Shown here: positions 19,928 through 28,773 of the stretch, in pieces | Position numbering within the stretch: position 1 is the first letter of the stretch | Layout: the number at the start of each line of letters is the position of its first letter | Assembly (NCBI RefSeq): GCF_018129985.1 | Contig: NZ_JAFCKT010000001.1 | Location: forward strand, 248,001 to 312,000 | Length of the DNA: 64,000 bases | Reading direction: 5' to 3' | From: Bradyrhizobium sp. SZCCT0148 | GTDB lineage: Bacteria; Pseudomonadota; Alphaproteobacteria; Rhizobiales; Xanthobacteraceae | Notes under the pieces: generated by a model | Database searches by the model: none | What the model was told of the DNA's origin: nothing | Seen by the model: the letters and a program-made list of their open reading frames with translations, nothing else | Program-made: the position numbers and the translations under genes

Positions 19928-21978
19928 GACCGGGCGACACGTCCGAACGTGCTCTTGTCCTTGCTCCGACAGGCCGCGACGCAACTGTCGCAGCGAGCCT
20001 GATCCGCGAAGCAGGCTTTGCGGCTGACGTCTGCCCCGACCTCGATGCGCTCGTTCGCGAGATGGCGGCCGGTGCGGGGCTTGCCATCATCGCCAACGAA
20101 GCCGTGAAAACCGCAGACTTGCGCAGCCTCGTCAGGTGGCTGAACGACCAGCCCTCATGGTCGGACTTTCCGATCGTTTTGCTCACCCGCCAGGGCGGCG
20201 GTCCGGAACGCAATCCCGACGCCATGCGACTCGGTCAGGCGCTCGGCAATGTGACGTTCATCGAACGACCGTTCCATCCGACCACGCTGGTCAGCGTCGT
20301 AGGATCGGCGATCCGAGGACGGCGCCGCCAGTACCAGTCACGCGCGATCCTTGAGACCCTCACCGAGAGCGAAGGCCTGCTGCAGACGGCATTGAGTGCC
20401 GGTCGGCTCGGTGCACTCGAATTGCATCTGCCCTCCCTGAGGCTCGAGGCCTCCAATACCTGCAAGCAGTTCTTCGGGCGACGGCCAGAGCAGGAATTCT
20501 CCTACCACGACCTGCTCGAATCCGTGCACCCGGACGACCGCGCCCGCCGGCAGACCGTGTTCGACCGCGCCGTCGCCGGTGGCGGCGATTACAGCATCGA
20601 ATATCGAAACGTCTGGCCGGACGGCTCCCAGCATTGGGTGGATATCAGAGCGCGGGCGGTGCTTCGGCCCGACGGCACTGTGCGATCGCTGGTCGGGGTG
20701 TGCTCCGACATCACCGCGCGAAAAATCGCCGAGATCGAGCGCGAAAATCTGCTGGCCCAGCTTGCTGCAGAACGGACCGCGCTGGCCGAACTTACGGCCA
20801 CACTCGAGCAGCGCGTCGAGCAGCGCACCGCGGATCTGATGACCGAGGTAGCTGCGCGCGAAAGAGCGCAGGATCAATTGCGGCAGGCGCAGAAGATGGA
20901 GACCATCGGTCAGTTGACCGGCGGGGTCGCGCACGACTTCAACAATCTGTTGATGGCCGTGATGGGCAATCTCGACCTGCTGCGCAAGCGTATCCCGGAC
21001 GACCCGCGCCTGCGCCGGCTGATCGACGGCGCATTGCAGGGCGCGGAACGGGGGGCCTCGTTGACGCAACGTCTGCTCGCGTTCGCCCGCCAGCAGGATC
21101 TGCGGGCGGAAGCGGTCGACCTCGGTACTTTGATCCGGGGGATGAGCGATCTGCTCGAGCGCTCGCTTGGTCCCCGGGTCGAGCTGCGCCTGGACGTTCC
21201 CGATCGCGTGCCCCCGGCACGGGTCGATTCCAACCAGCTTGAACTTGCGATCTTGAACCTCGCCATCAACGCGCGCGACGCGATGCCCGATGGGGGCTCG
21301 ATCGAAATCCGCATTCGCGAAGATCAGGGGAACGAAGAGGCGCGGCTGCCGCCAGGCCAGTATCTCGCGCTGTCCGTGATCGACACTGGCGAAGGCATGT
21401 CTGCCGAGACGTTGAAGCGGGCGGTAGAGCCGTTCTTTTCATCGAAGCCGGTTGGAAAAGGAACCGGACTTGGCCTTTCGATGGTGCACGGTCTTGCCGT
21501 GCAGCTCGGCGGCGCCCTTCAGCTTTCCAGCGAGGTCGGAGTTGGGACCACGGCAACCCTGATTCTTCCGGTCGCCACCCAGCTTCCGAAAGCGGAGGCG
21601 CCTGTCCCGGTGCGGCGACAGGCCGGCCGATCTGCCGTCATCCTTTTTGTCGACGACGATCCGCTGATCGCCATGTCGACCACCGAGATGCTCGAAGATC
21701 TCGGGCACCGCGTCATCGGAGTCAGCTCGGGCCTGCACGCTCTCGATATCATTCGCAGCGGGGAGCAAATCGATCTCATGGTGACCGATCACGTCATGCC
21801 CGGCATGACCGGGCTCGAACTGGCCGCCGCCTCTCGTCAGTTGCGACCATCACTGCCGATTCTGCTGGCCACTGGATATGCCGAACTGCCCGAGGGAACC
21901 CAGCTGGATCTGCCGAGGTTGGCGAAGCCTTACCATCAGGATCAGCTCCGCGATCGCCTCGATCAGATGCTCCGCTGA
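19924..21978 (+). CDS. Hybrid histidine kinase (pseudo-receiver, PAS, HisKA, HATPase, receiver)
   Basis: The 684-residue soluble kinase has no membrane segment. About residues 10-130 form a receiver-like domain that lacks the phospho-accepting Asp (the beta-3 region reads LAIIANEAV). A PAS domain spans about 145-265 (SIEYRNVWPDGSQHWVDIRA-like). A coiled coil leads to HisKA with the H-box GGVAHDFNNLL (His about 337). The ATPase domain has the N-box NLAINARDAMPDGG, G1 DTGEGM and G2 GKGTGLGLSM. A C-terminal receiver (about 570-684) has VDDDP, phospho-Asp in MVTDHVMPGMTG and Lys in LAKPY. It is translationally coupled to the KaiC-like gene (GTGA overlap), suggesting that the ATPase modulates the kinase. 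Confidence 0.88.
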   Translation: MRPGDTSERALVLAPTGRDATVAASLIREAGFAADVCPDLDALVREMAAGAGLAIIANEAVKTADLRSLVRWLNDQPSWSDFPIVLLTRQGGGPERNPDAMRLGQALGNVTFIERPFHPTTLVSVVGSAIRGRRRQYQSRAILETLTESEGLLQTALSAGRLGALELHLPSLRLEASNTCKQFFGRRPEQEFSYHDLLESVHPDDRARRQTVFDRAVAGGGDYSIEYRNVWPDGSQHWVDIRARAVLRPDGTVRSLVGVCSDITARKIAEIERENLLAQLAAERTALAELTATLEQRVEQRTADLMTEVAARERAQDQLRQAQKMETIGQLTGGVAHDFNNLLMAVMGNLDLLRKRIPDDPRLRRLIDGALQGAERGASLTQRLLAFARQQDLRAEAVDLGTLIRGMSDLLERSLGPRVELRLDVPDRVPPARVDSNQLELAILNLAINARDAMPDGGSIEIRIREDQGNEEARLPPGQYLALSVIDTGEGMSAETLKRAVEPFFSSKPVGKGTGLGLSMVHGLAVQLGGALQLSSEVGVGTTATLILPVATQLPKAEAPVPVRRQAGRSAVILFVDDDPLIAMSTTEMLEDLGHRVIGVSSGLHALDIIRSGEQIDLMVTDHVMPGMTGLELAAASRQLRPSLPILLATGYAELPEGTQLDLPRLAKPYHQDQLRDRLDQMLR

Positions 21979-21999
21979 AGCCGTGCGGCTTTGCCGCGC

Positions 22000-23562
22000 T
22001 TACCCCACCATCCGGTCCCGTCCGCTCCAGAAGCCCGCGCGCAGCACTTTCTTGTCGACCTTGCCGACGCCGGTCATCGGCAGCTGCTTGACGAACTGGA
22101 TCTGCTTCGGCGCATGCGCCGAGCCTTTTCGGGTCTTCACGAGGTTGATCAACTCGTCTGGATCGGGCCTTGCGCCCTCGCGCGGAACGATGATGGCGGT
22201 GACGGCTTCGCCCCATTTCTCGTCGGGAATGCCGACGACCGCGACCATCGCGACGTCGGCATGCTGCGACAGCACGTCCTCGACCTCGCGCGGGAAGATG
22301 TTGAAGCCTCCTGATACGATCATGTCCTTCTTGCGGTCGAGGATGAACATGTAGCCGCGCTCGTCCTTGCGCGCGATGTCGCCGGTGTGGACCCAGCCGT
22401 TCTTCAACGTCTCGGCCGTGATGTCGGGCCGCTTCCAGTACTCTGCCATCACATGCGGGGCGCGCACGCAGATTTCACCCGCCTCGCCCGTCTTCACCTC
22501 CTGGTCGTCGTCGCCGAGGATCTTGACCTCGCAGGCTGCGATCGGAAAGCCGCAGGACAAAAATAGCTCTGGGGCCTTAAGATCGTGATCCGCCTTGCGC
22601 AGCACCGAGACCGGGTAGCATTCGGTCTGGCCGTAGAGCTGCGAGAACACCGGTCCGATGCGCTCGATGCCCTCGACCAGTCGGCTCGGCGACATCGCCG
22701 ACGCCCCGTAGAGCACCAGCTCGAGCGAGGACAGGTCGGTGGTGCCGAGCGCGGGATGGTCGAGCAGCACGTAGATCATGGTCGGCACGAACAGCGTGAA
22801 GTTGATGCGCTCGCGCGCGATCGTGGCTAGCACGGCCTCGGGATCGAAACCCTTCAGCATGTGCACCGTGCCGCCGCGCATCAGGGTCGGCAGCACCTTC
22901 GTGCCGGCGACATGGCTGATCGGGGCGACCGTGAGGTAGCGTGCGGCCTCGGGGATCTCGAAATCGGCGAGGATCGCGGCGGCGGCTCCGGCATTCTCGC
23001 GGTGATAGCGCAGCGCGCCCTTGGATTTGCCGGTGGTGCCGCCGGTGTAGTTCAGCGTGGAGAGGTCGTCGAGGCTGGCGAGGCAGGTTGCGCTGGCGTG
23101 TCCCGCGCTTTCGATGGCCGCCAGCAGATCGACGCCGTAGCCGGCCGGTCCCATGGTGAACACCGCCTTCAGCCGGGTCGCCCGCGCAGTAAGCTCGCCC
23201 CCGCGGTCGCGGAAGGCGGCCGCATCGACCACCAGCATCTCGGCCTCGGAGTCCTCGAGCTGGAACAGCTGGTCCTCCAGCGACCCCAGCGGATGCAGCC
23301 AGGTGATGCAGAGCCGGCCCAATTGCGCGGCGACGCCGGCGCACCAGGTGTCGGCGCGGTTCGCGGTGAGGAAGGCGACGCGCGCACCGGGCGGCAGGCC
23401 AAGCCGCATGAACACGCCTTGGATGCGTCCGATCAGGTCGATCGTGCCCTGATAGCTCAGCGATCCCCCGGGCCAGGCGAACGCGGTGCGGCCGGGATAG
23501 CGCGACAGCGCCCGTAGCGTCTGCGCACAAGTCGGAGACGATGCGTGAAGCGGATCGGACAT
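22000..23562 (-). CDS. Class I adenylate-forming acyl-CoA ligase
   Basis: The 520-residue enzyme activates a carboxylic acid to its CoA ester. The motifs present are LNYTGGTTGKSKGALRYHR (P-loop, about residue 170), APISHVAGT, YGQTECYP, WVHTGDIARKDERGY, DRKKDMIVSGGFNIFP and the catalytic lysine region TGVGKVDKKVLR. The sequence is closer to AMP-dependent ligases for medium-chain or aromatic acids than to FadD, but the substrate is not readable. ATG 23562 (MSDPLHASS) is used although the frame stays open far upstream; translation of the upstream part would run antisense to the next gene. It is divergent from the second nitronate monooxygenase-like gene. Confidence 0.87.
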   Translation of the reverse strand: MSDPLHASSPTCAQTLRALSRYPGRTAFAWPGGSLSYQGTIDLIGRIQGVFMRLGLPPGARVAFLTANRADTWCAGVAAQLGRLCITWLHPLGSLEDQLFQLEDSEAEMLVVDAAAFRDRGGELTARATRLKAVFTMGPAGYGVDLLAAIESAGHASATCLASLDDLSTLNYTGGTTGKSKGALRYHRENAGAAAAILADFEIPEAARYLTVAPISHVAGTKVLPTLMRGGTVHMLKGFDPEAVLATIARERINFTLFVPTMIYVLLDHPALGTTDLSSLELVLYGASAMSPSRLVEGIERIGPVFSQLYGQTECYPVSVLRKADHDLKAPELFLSCGFPIAACEVKILGDDDQEVKTGEAGEICVRAPHVMAEYWKRPDITAETLKNGWVHTGDIARKDERGYMFILDRKKDMIVSGGFNIFPREVEDVLSQHADVAMVAVVGIPDEKWGEAVTAIIVPREGARPDPDELINLVKTRKGSAHAPKQIQFVKQLPMTGVGKVDKKVLRAGFWSGRDRMVG

Positions 23563-23686
23563 ATGTTTCCTCGTTGCTTTGTCACAGGCTTCTGGCGTGC
23601 CAATGTTGCCGGTGACGCTAGCACAGAGACTGCGGGAGAAAACAACAAAGCCCGCGCGGCGATGCATGCGTGACGAGGAGATTTGT

Positions 23687-24661
23687 GTGACGCCCGATCG
23701 ACTGCAACGCTTCGGCGATCGTCTGGCTCTGCCGCTGATCGCGGCTCCGATGTTCCTGGTGTCGGGTGTCGAGCTCATGGTCGCGGCCTGCCGCAACGGC
23801 GTGATCGGCAGCTTCCCCACCGCGAATTGCCGCAGCGCGGAGCAACTCGATGAATGGCTCGCCGCGATCGCGGCGCGGCTGCGCCAGCACGAAGACCAGA
23901 CCGGACGCCGCGCGGCACCGCTTTGTCCGAACCTGATCGTGCATCGCTCCAACGCGAGGCTCGGGAAGGATCTCGCCGTGCTGTTGCGGCACAGGCCGGA
24001 GATCGTCATCACCTCGGTCGGTTCGCCCGCGTCGGTGTTGCAGCCGCTGCATGACGTCGGCGCACTGGTGCTGGCGGATGTCGCTTCGATCCGCCACGCC
24101 GAACGTGCGGCGGAAGCAGGCGCCGACGGGCTCGTGCTGCTCACGGCAGGCGCGGGAGGCCAGACAGGCTGGCTCAACCCGTTCGCCTTCGTCCGCGCGG
24201 TGCGCGCATTCTATGATGGCATCGTCGTGCTCGCCGGCGGCATCAGTGACGGCCATGCGTTGCACGCGGCCGAAGTGCTCGGCTGCGATCTCGCTTATAT
24301 GGGCACCAAATTCATCGCGACGCGGGAGAGCATGGCGGACGAGCGCTACAAGCGGATGCTGGTCGATAGCAGTGCCGACGACATCCTTCTCACTACGGCA
24401 TTCACCGGCTTGCAGACCAGCATGCTGCGGCCGTCGATCGTGTCCGCCGGGCTCGATCCGGATGATTTGCCGGCCCGCGGGGCGATCAACATCGCCGAGG
24501 ATATCGACGTGGCCGCGCGCGAGAGTAGGCCGAAGCGCTGGCGCGACATCTGGAGCGGCGGGCATTCCACGTCTGGGGTCACCGAAGTGCTCGCCGTCGA
24601 CGATCTCGTCGCGCGGACGGCGGCCGAATATCGCGAAGCGAGAGTGCGCTTTTCCCCGTAG
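23687..24661 (+). CDS. Nitronate monooxygenase-like flavoprotein (copy 2, active-site His replaced)
   Basis: The 324-residue protein is a paralogue of the copy at 16377, with the same fold: LPLIAAPMFLVSG at the start, then the central AGAGGQTGWLNPFAF and LAGGISDGHALHAAEVLGCD, YMGTKFIATRES. In the central motif the family His (GGHAG in copy 1) is Gln (GGQTG). This makes true nitronate oxidation doubtful; it could be an FMN-dependent quinone or enoyl reductase. The GTG at 23687 is chosen because GAGGAG lies 7 nt ahead; ATG 23666 is an alternative. It shares a short divergent promoter region with the acyl-CoA ligase gene. Confidence 0.82.
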   Translation: MTPDRLQRFGDRLALPLIAAPMFLVSGVELMVAACRNGVIGSFPTANCRSAEQLDEWLAAIAARLRQHEDQTGRRAAPLCPNLIVHRSNARLGKDLAVLLRHRPEIVITSVGSPASVLQPLHDVGALVLADVASIRHAERAAEAGADGLVLLTAGAGGQTGWLNPFAFVRAVRAFYDGIVVLAGGISDGHALHAAEVLGCDLAYMGTKFIATRESMADERYKRMLVDSSADDILLTTAFTGLQTSMLRPSIVSAGLDPDDLPARGAINIAEDIDVAARESRPKRWRDIWSGGHSTSGVTEVLAVDDLVARTAAEYREARVRFSP

Positions 24662-24799
24662 AATTGCGGGAAGAGCCGGTACGCTTATCCCGATCACGGT
24701 TAATCGAGCGCTCGCTCGGGACGCCCCATTTAACGGCAGATTAACCAACGCCGGCCAAGAATCCCTCCACGCACCCGACAGGGCCGAGAGGGACAGGCG

Positions 24800-25048
24800 A
24801 TGGACTTCGATTTTCTCAACAGCAAGACAGCGGCTTCGCTGGACGAAATCCGCGTCCGCGTCGCTCATGCCTTGGCGCGTCATCCGCTGTGCCGCAACGT
24901 CCGCTTCGACATCGTCAGTGTCCCCCGAACCCGCCGCGGCGGCAATTGGACGGTGACGCTACAATCCGTCGAGCCACGCGGGGTCTGGGAGGCCTCGGAG
25001 ATCGTCGCGGACATCCAGGATGCCTACGATCTGGCCTCAGCTGCTTGA
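24800..25048 (+). CDS. Small conserved-looking protein of unknown function
   Basis: The 82-residue soluble protein (MDFDFLNSKTAASLDEIRVR start) has an N-terminal helix, a central beta-type stretch (VRFDIVSVPRTRRGGNWTVT) and a C-terminal helix (EIVADIQDAYDLAS). No signal peptide, membrane segment or known motif is visible. The GAGAGGGACAGG sequence 4-15 nt before the ATG can serve as ribosome site. Codon use is typical of the genome, which supports it being real. Confidence 0.65.
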   Translation: MDFDFLNSKTAASLDEIRVRVAHALARHPLCRNVRFDIVSVPRTRRGGNWTVTLQSVEPRGVWEASEIVADIQDAYDLASAA

Positions 25049-25183
25049 TTTCATTGGATTTTGCGCCGCTTGTCGTTGCAGGCATACTGATTGTCGCAAC
25101 GAAGGCACACTCAAGCCTTATTTCGTTCCCTTTTCGCTGGCAGCGTTAACAAACTCGTGAAGCGGCGGTTCCCGGAGAGACGT

Positions 25184-25900
25184 TTGTCCAAAGCCATCAC
25201 CATCGTTGTGTTGACCTGCTTCCTCGTTCTCGGCGCTGCCACCACTGCCATCCTTGGCCGCGACAGCGTGCCCAGCGTCAGCGAAGAGATGATCTCGCAG
25301 GTGCCTGCTGCCAAGCCCCTGGCCACCAACCGCGCCGCCAAGGCCGACCGTCTGGTTCCGACCCTGGCCCTGGCTTCAGCCGCGATCGAGCCGGTTCAGG
25401 TGCCGGCCGACAGGCTCGCGCAAGCCCCGGTGCTGGCCGAGCCGCTGCGCCAGGCCTTCGCGGCCGCTACGCCATCCGACTTTCCGATGCCCAAGGCGGC
25501 GAGCCTGTCCGAAGCGCCGGCTGCGGCGGAAGTTCCCGCCGTCGAAGTTCCGGCCAAGCCGAAGGTCGTCGCCAAGCCGCAGCCGCAGAAACATTACACC
25601 CTGCTGTCCGACGCACAGATCGCCGGCATCAGGGATCGCCTGAAGCTCTCTTCGTCGCAGGAATATTACTGGCCTTCGGTCGAGTCTGCGTTGCGCAACG
25701 TCGTCCGCAAGATCTCGGCCAACAAGCTTTCCAATCCGAACGCGCCGCCCAGCGCTCAGATCGATCCGAACTGCGACGAGGTCCAGCAATTGAAGTCGGC
25801 TGCTATGCCGCTGCTGTTCCAGCTTCGTGACGATCAAAAGGAAGAAGTGCGCAAGCTCGCCCGTCTGATCGGGCTCGAGAAGGTCGCGCAGCAGATCTGA
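25184..25900 (+). CDS. Membrane-anchored Ala/Pro-rich protein of unknown function
   Basis: The protein of about 238 residues has one N-terminal membrane segment (ITIVVLTCFLVLGAATTAIL), a long Ala/Pro/Val-rich spacer (about residues 35-145), and a folded C-terminal domain with LLSDAQIAGIRDRLKLSSSQEYYWPSV (given here in overlap with its neighbours) and then DDQKEEVRKLARLIGLEKVA. The C-terminal half resembles the small helical domains of envelope-stress proteins (Spy/LTXXQ-like), but the match is by eye only. TTG 25184 has GGAGAGA in good position; GTG 25157 and TTG 25091 are open alternatives. Confidence 0.6.
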   Translation: MSKAITIVVLTCFLVLGAATTAILGRDSVPSVSEEMISQVPAAKPLATNRAAKADRLVPTLALASAAIEPVQVPADRLAQAPVLAEPLRQAFAAATPSDFPMPKAASLSEAPAAAEVPAVEVPAKPKVVAKPQPQKHYTLLSDAQIAGIRDRLKLSSSQEYYWPSVESALRNVVRKISANKLSNPNAPPSAQIDPNCDEVQQLKSAAMPLLFQLRDDQKEEVRKLARLIGLEKVAQQI

Positions 25901-25927
25901 CGCGCGGGTTTCCTCCAGGAACCGCGC
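25901..25927 (+). terminator. Hairpin after the Ala/Pro-rich protein gene
   Basis: GCGCGG-GTTTCC and GGAACCGCGC form an imperfect stem around TCCA immediately after the stop codon. There is no clear T run, so termination may be weak. Confidence 0.35.
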
Positions 25928-25987
25928 CTACATCAGGAACATCTGGCAATCGACGCGCGTTGCTCGCCCCAAAGAGGGAGTAGATCA

Positions 25988-26689
25988 ATGCGCGCCTCGA
26001 CAGCCTATTTCGTGGGTGCCGGAACCATTATCGCCGCCATTGCCATCGGTCTTGGGGGCGGCATCGTTGCCGGCAACATCATGAACCCGGTCGCCTCCAA
26101 ACAGGGCCCGGACACCAGCAAAATGGCGCAGCGCGCCGAATCCGCTGGCGCGGCGCCGCAGGCGAGCGCGCCGTCGGAACGCGTCAATTATCTCACGGGG
26201 TCGCAAGCCTTCGGCGCAATGGTCGCCGCGCCGGCGCAGGCCGAAGCGAAGCCGGGTGCCGACGCGCAGCCCGCTCAGGCAAAGGCCGAATCGCCGGCAC
26301 CGCCGCCCTCACAAGCGGCCGCGGTTGAGCCGTCCAAGGAACAGTCAAAGGAACAATCTAAGCCGGCCATAGCATCGTCTTCGTACGCCGCAAAACCTGC
26401 CGAGCAGCAGGCCTCGACCGAGCCGGCCTCTGCGCCCGAGAACGCTTATGCCAAGGCGAAAGATTCCGACGTGAAACGTACAGCGTCCGAGCGGCGCCGG
26501 GTGGAGCGCCGTGAGCGCTGGGCCGAGCGCCGCCATTATGATATCCGCGAACAACGCGGCCCGCGCGACCGCACCGATTGGGACGACGTCGCGCGCAATA
26601 TACGTGCGGATTCCGATTCGCGTGATTATGCCGGCCGGCCTCGCGGCGGCTCGCCTCAGATCAGGCTGTTCGGGTCCGACGACGATTAG
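25988..26689 (+). CDS. Membrane-anchored low-complexity protein with a basic C-terminal region
   Basis: The 233-residue protein has an N-terminal membrane segment (FVGAGTIIAAIAIGLGGGIV), an Ala/Pro/Gln/Lys-rich middle (about residues 75-155, including three KEQS-type units), and a strongly charged region (about 160-190: KRTASERRRVERRERWAERR). It ends PQIRLFGSDDD. No known domain is visible. Similar anchored, disordered proteins are common in Bradyrhizobium; the charged segment could bind nucleic acid or peptidoglycan. The ribosome site GAGGGAG lies 9 nt before the ATG. Confidence 0.65.
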   Translation: MRASTAYFVGAGTIIAAIAIGLGGGIVAGNIMNPVASKQGPDTSKMAQRAESAGAAPQASAPSERVNYLTGSQAFGAMVAAPAQAEAKPGADAQPAQAKAESPAPPPSQAAAVEPSKEQSKEQSKPAIASSSYAAKPAEQQASTEPASAPENAYAKAKDSDVKRTASERRRVERRERWAERRHYDIREQRGPRDRTDWDDVARNIRADSDSRDYAGRPRGGSPQIRLFGSDDD

Positions 26690-26711
26690 CACGTGATTGC
26701 GGCTACGGGAG

Positions 26712-26734
26712 ACGGCGCGCCCCCCTGGCGCGCC
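26712..26734. terminator. GC-rich hairpin between convergent genes
   Basis: CGGCGCGCC, loop CCCCT, GGCGCGCCG: a perfect 9-bp stem in the gap between the gene ending at 26689 and the minus-strand regulator ending at 26739. No long T run is present, so its activity as a terminator is inferred from position. Confidence 0.5.
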
Positions 26735-26738
26735 GCGG

Positions 26739-28304
26739 TTACGTCAATCCCGCACGCCGCAACCCCTCAAGATAATGCGCACGGTCTTCGTCCCGCAGCA
26801 TCGGCAACTCTCGCGTGATCCAGGCGAGTGAGACCTCGGGCTGGGCGCGGCGCAGTCCCTCAAGAGCGCTCGCCGCGAGCGCTAGATCTCCTGACATGCC
26901 GGCAGCGGCGGTCAGCACGCGGTGCGCGCCGACGAAATCGCCACGCCGCCGCATCGACTCCCGCGCCAGCTGCACGGCTCCGTCGTAGTCACGGCCGATG
27001 AACCGTGCATAGGCCGCAACCCCGCTATAGACCGCCGCAAGGGGATCGCGCGGGCTGAGCCTCAAAGCGCGGCGTGCGGCCTCATCTCCGTCCTGCCATC
27101 GTCCGGCGTAGCACAGCGTCACGCCGTGAAAGGCATGAGCCATGGCGAAGTTCGGATTGAGCTGCAGCGCCAATTCGAACTCGGCAAGCGCGTCGTCGAA
27201 GCGGCGGCGGAACAGATAGGTGTAGGCGAGGCCGTGATGGGCCCAGGCATCCTCGCGATCGGCCTCCACCGCCGCGAGCGCCGCGCGTTCGGCGATCGGC
27301 ACGGTCGCGGCCATGTCGGCCCAGCCCATATGCGCGCCGAAGATGTGGCTGGTCGCCAGCAGGCCCAGCGCCTTGCCATAGGCGGGATCGATCGCGACGG
27401 CTTTTTCGAGCAGACCTTGCGCGGCGGCATTGTCCTCGCGCGTGCTGCGCCAGTAATGCGACAAGGCGCGCATCACGAGGTCCCAGGCATCCAGGCTGCC
27501 TGGCGGCTTCTGCTGGGCGCGAAAACTTTCGGCGGCATAAAGTTGCGGCTCGATCGCGGCGACGATGGCCTCGGTGATTTCGTCCTGCACGGCGAAAATG
27601 TCGGCGAGCTCGCGATCGTAACGCTCGGCCCAGAGGTGGCTCCCGGTCGAAACGTCGTTGAGCTGGGCCGAGATGCGCACCCGCTCGCCGCTCCGTCGCA
27701 CGCTGCCCTCGACCACGTAGCGCACCCCCAGTTCGCGCGCGACCTCGCGGATATGCACGGCACGGCCCTTGTAGACAAAGGACGAGTTGCGCGCGATGAC
27801 GAAGAACCAGCGCAGCTTCGACAGCGCGGTGATGATGTCCTCGCTGATGCCGTCGGAGAAATAGTCCTGCCCGGCTTCGCCGCTCATATTGCTGAAGGGC
27901 AGCACTGCGATCGCGGGTCGCTCGGGAAGCGCGAGCATTGGGCGGTGCGCCCAGGCGGCGTGACCAGTTTCTGGCGCGATCGCGCCGTCCTTGGCTTCGA
28001 CATCGCCTACGAAGCGAAACCCCTTGCGGGCAATCGTGCGTATCAGCGCCTGGCTTGCGCCACTGTCGCCGACAGCCTTCCGCGCCGCGTTGATTCGGCT
28101 GGTCAGGGTGGATTCGGAGACGCTGCGCCCGTGCCAGATCTTGTCGATCAGTTCGTCCTTGCTGACCACCCGGTCACGGTTCTGCATGAGGTGGACGACG
28201 AGATCGAAGACCTGCGGCTCCACAGCAATTGGAACCTGCTCGCGGCTCAGCTCGCGCCGGTCAGTATCGAGAAGGTGGTCACGGAACAGAAACTGCACGT
28301 CCAA
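26739..28304 (-). CDS. Winged-helix regulator with TolB-like and TPR domains (CadC/adenylate-cyclase-like family)
   Basis: The 521-residue protein has an OmpR/CadC-type winged helix (about residues 20-105: VEPQVFDLVVHLMQNRDRVV, DELIDKIWHGRSVSESTLTS, IARKGFRFVG). A TolB N-terminal-like domain follows (about 128-265: IAVLPFSNMSGEAGQDYFSD, GISEDIITALSKLRWF, VVEGSVRRSG). TPR-like helices fill about 280-510 (AWAHHGLAYTYLFRRRFDDA). There is no membrane segment, unlike CadC, so it is probably cytoplasmic. The signal is unknown. The TTG at 28304 or the GTG at 28298 is the start. It may regulate the divergent lyase and aminopeptidase genes, but this is only positional. Confidence 0.8.
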   Translation of the reverse strand: MDVQFLFRDHLLDTDRRELSREQVPIAVEPQVFDLVVHLMQNRDRVVSKDELIDKIWHGRSVSESTLTSRINAARKAVGDSGASQALIRTIARKGFRFVGDVEAKDGAIAPETGHAAWAHRPMLALPERPAIAVLPFSNMSGEAGQDYFSDGISEDIITALSKLRWFFVIARNSSFVYKGRAVHIREVARELGVRYVVEGSVRRSGERVRISAQLNDVSTGSHLWAERYDRELADIFAVQDEITEAIVAAIEPQLYAAESFRAQQKPPGSLDAWDLVMRALSHYWRSTREDNAAAQGLLEKAVAIDPAYGKALGLLATSHIFGAHMGWADMAATVPIAERAALAAVEADREDAWAHHGLAYTYLFRRRFDDALAEFELALQLNPNFAMAHAFHGVTLCYAGRWQDGDEAARRALRLSPRDPLAAVYSGVAAYARFIGRDYDGAVQLARESMRRRGDFVGAHRVLTAAAGMSGDLALAASALEGLRRAQPEVSLAWITRELPMLRDEDRAHYLEGLRRAGLT

Positions 28305-28773
28305 AACTCAGGCTTCATGACAAAAAGGGCAAAGATAAAATGGACTCGTGCTTGAAGTCTGTAAGTCTAGTCAGCGGTCGATCCGGTTCACCACGATTGC
28401 GTGATGGCTGTTTTCGCGGGGAATACAGCCGGGGCGGGATTTTGCGCGGTTTCCGTCAGGTGTCGCGGTGGCGAGGCGCCGAGCCTGATCGAGCCGATGT
28501 CACAATCGATCCCGTGCCCGTGAGGTGGCCACTACTTCGGCGCTCTCTTAAGGCGACGGCCCGGCTGCATCGATGCCACTCATCCTTCGAGGAGTGGCTC
28601 CCAAGGCGCTGCTGTTCATCGTCCCCCCGGAATGACGAGTTGCCAGTAGGACGCACGGAGACGCGAGCATCGTTCACCACCCCGAATGTGTGGCGAACGG
28701 CGAATGTCCATTGCCGAACCCCGTCACCTGCGTAAGCTGACGTGCATACAAATCGCCAACCAAAGAAACGCCC
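28305..28773. other. 469-bp intergenic region between the TPR regulator and the lyase gene
   Basis: I find no convincing gene here. The first 60 bases next to the regulator are AT-rich and could hold its promoter. Around 28575-28640 lies a degenerate intergenic repeat (CTCATCCTTCGAGGAGTGG, then CCCCCCGGAATGACGAG) like elements common in Bradyrhizobium. The last 60 bases before 28774 presumably hold the promoter of the lyase gene. Confidence 0.5.

Noticed and set aside
22000..24177. Minus-strand extension of the acyl-CoA ligase by about 200 residues
   Set aside because: The extension lies antisense to the nitronate monooxygenase-like gene, with shadow composition. The ligase family start fits ATG 23562.
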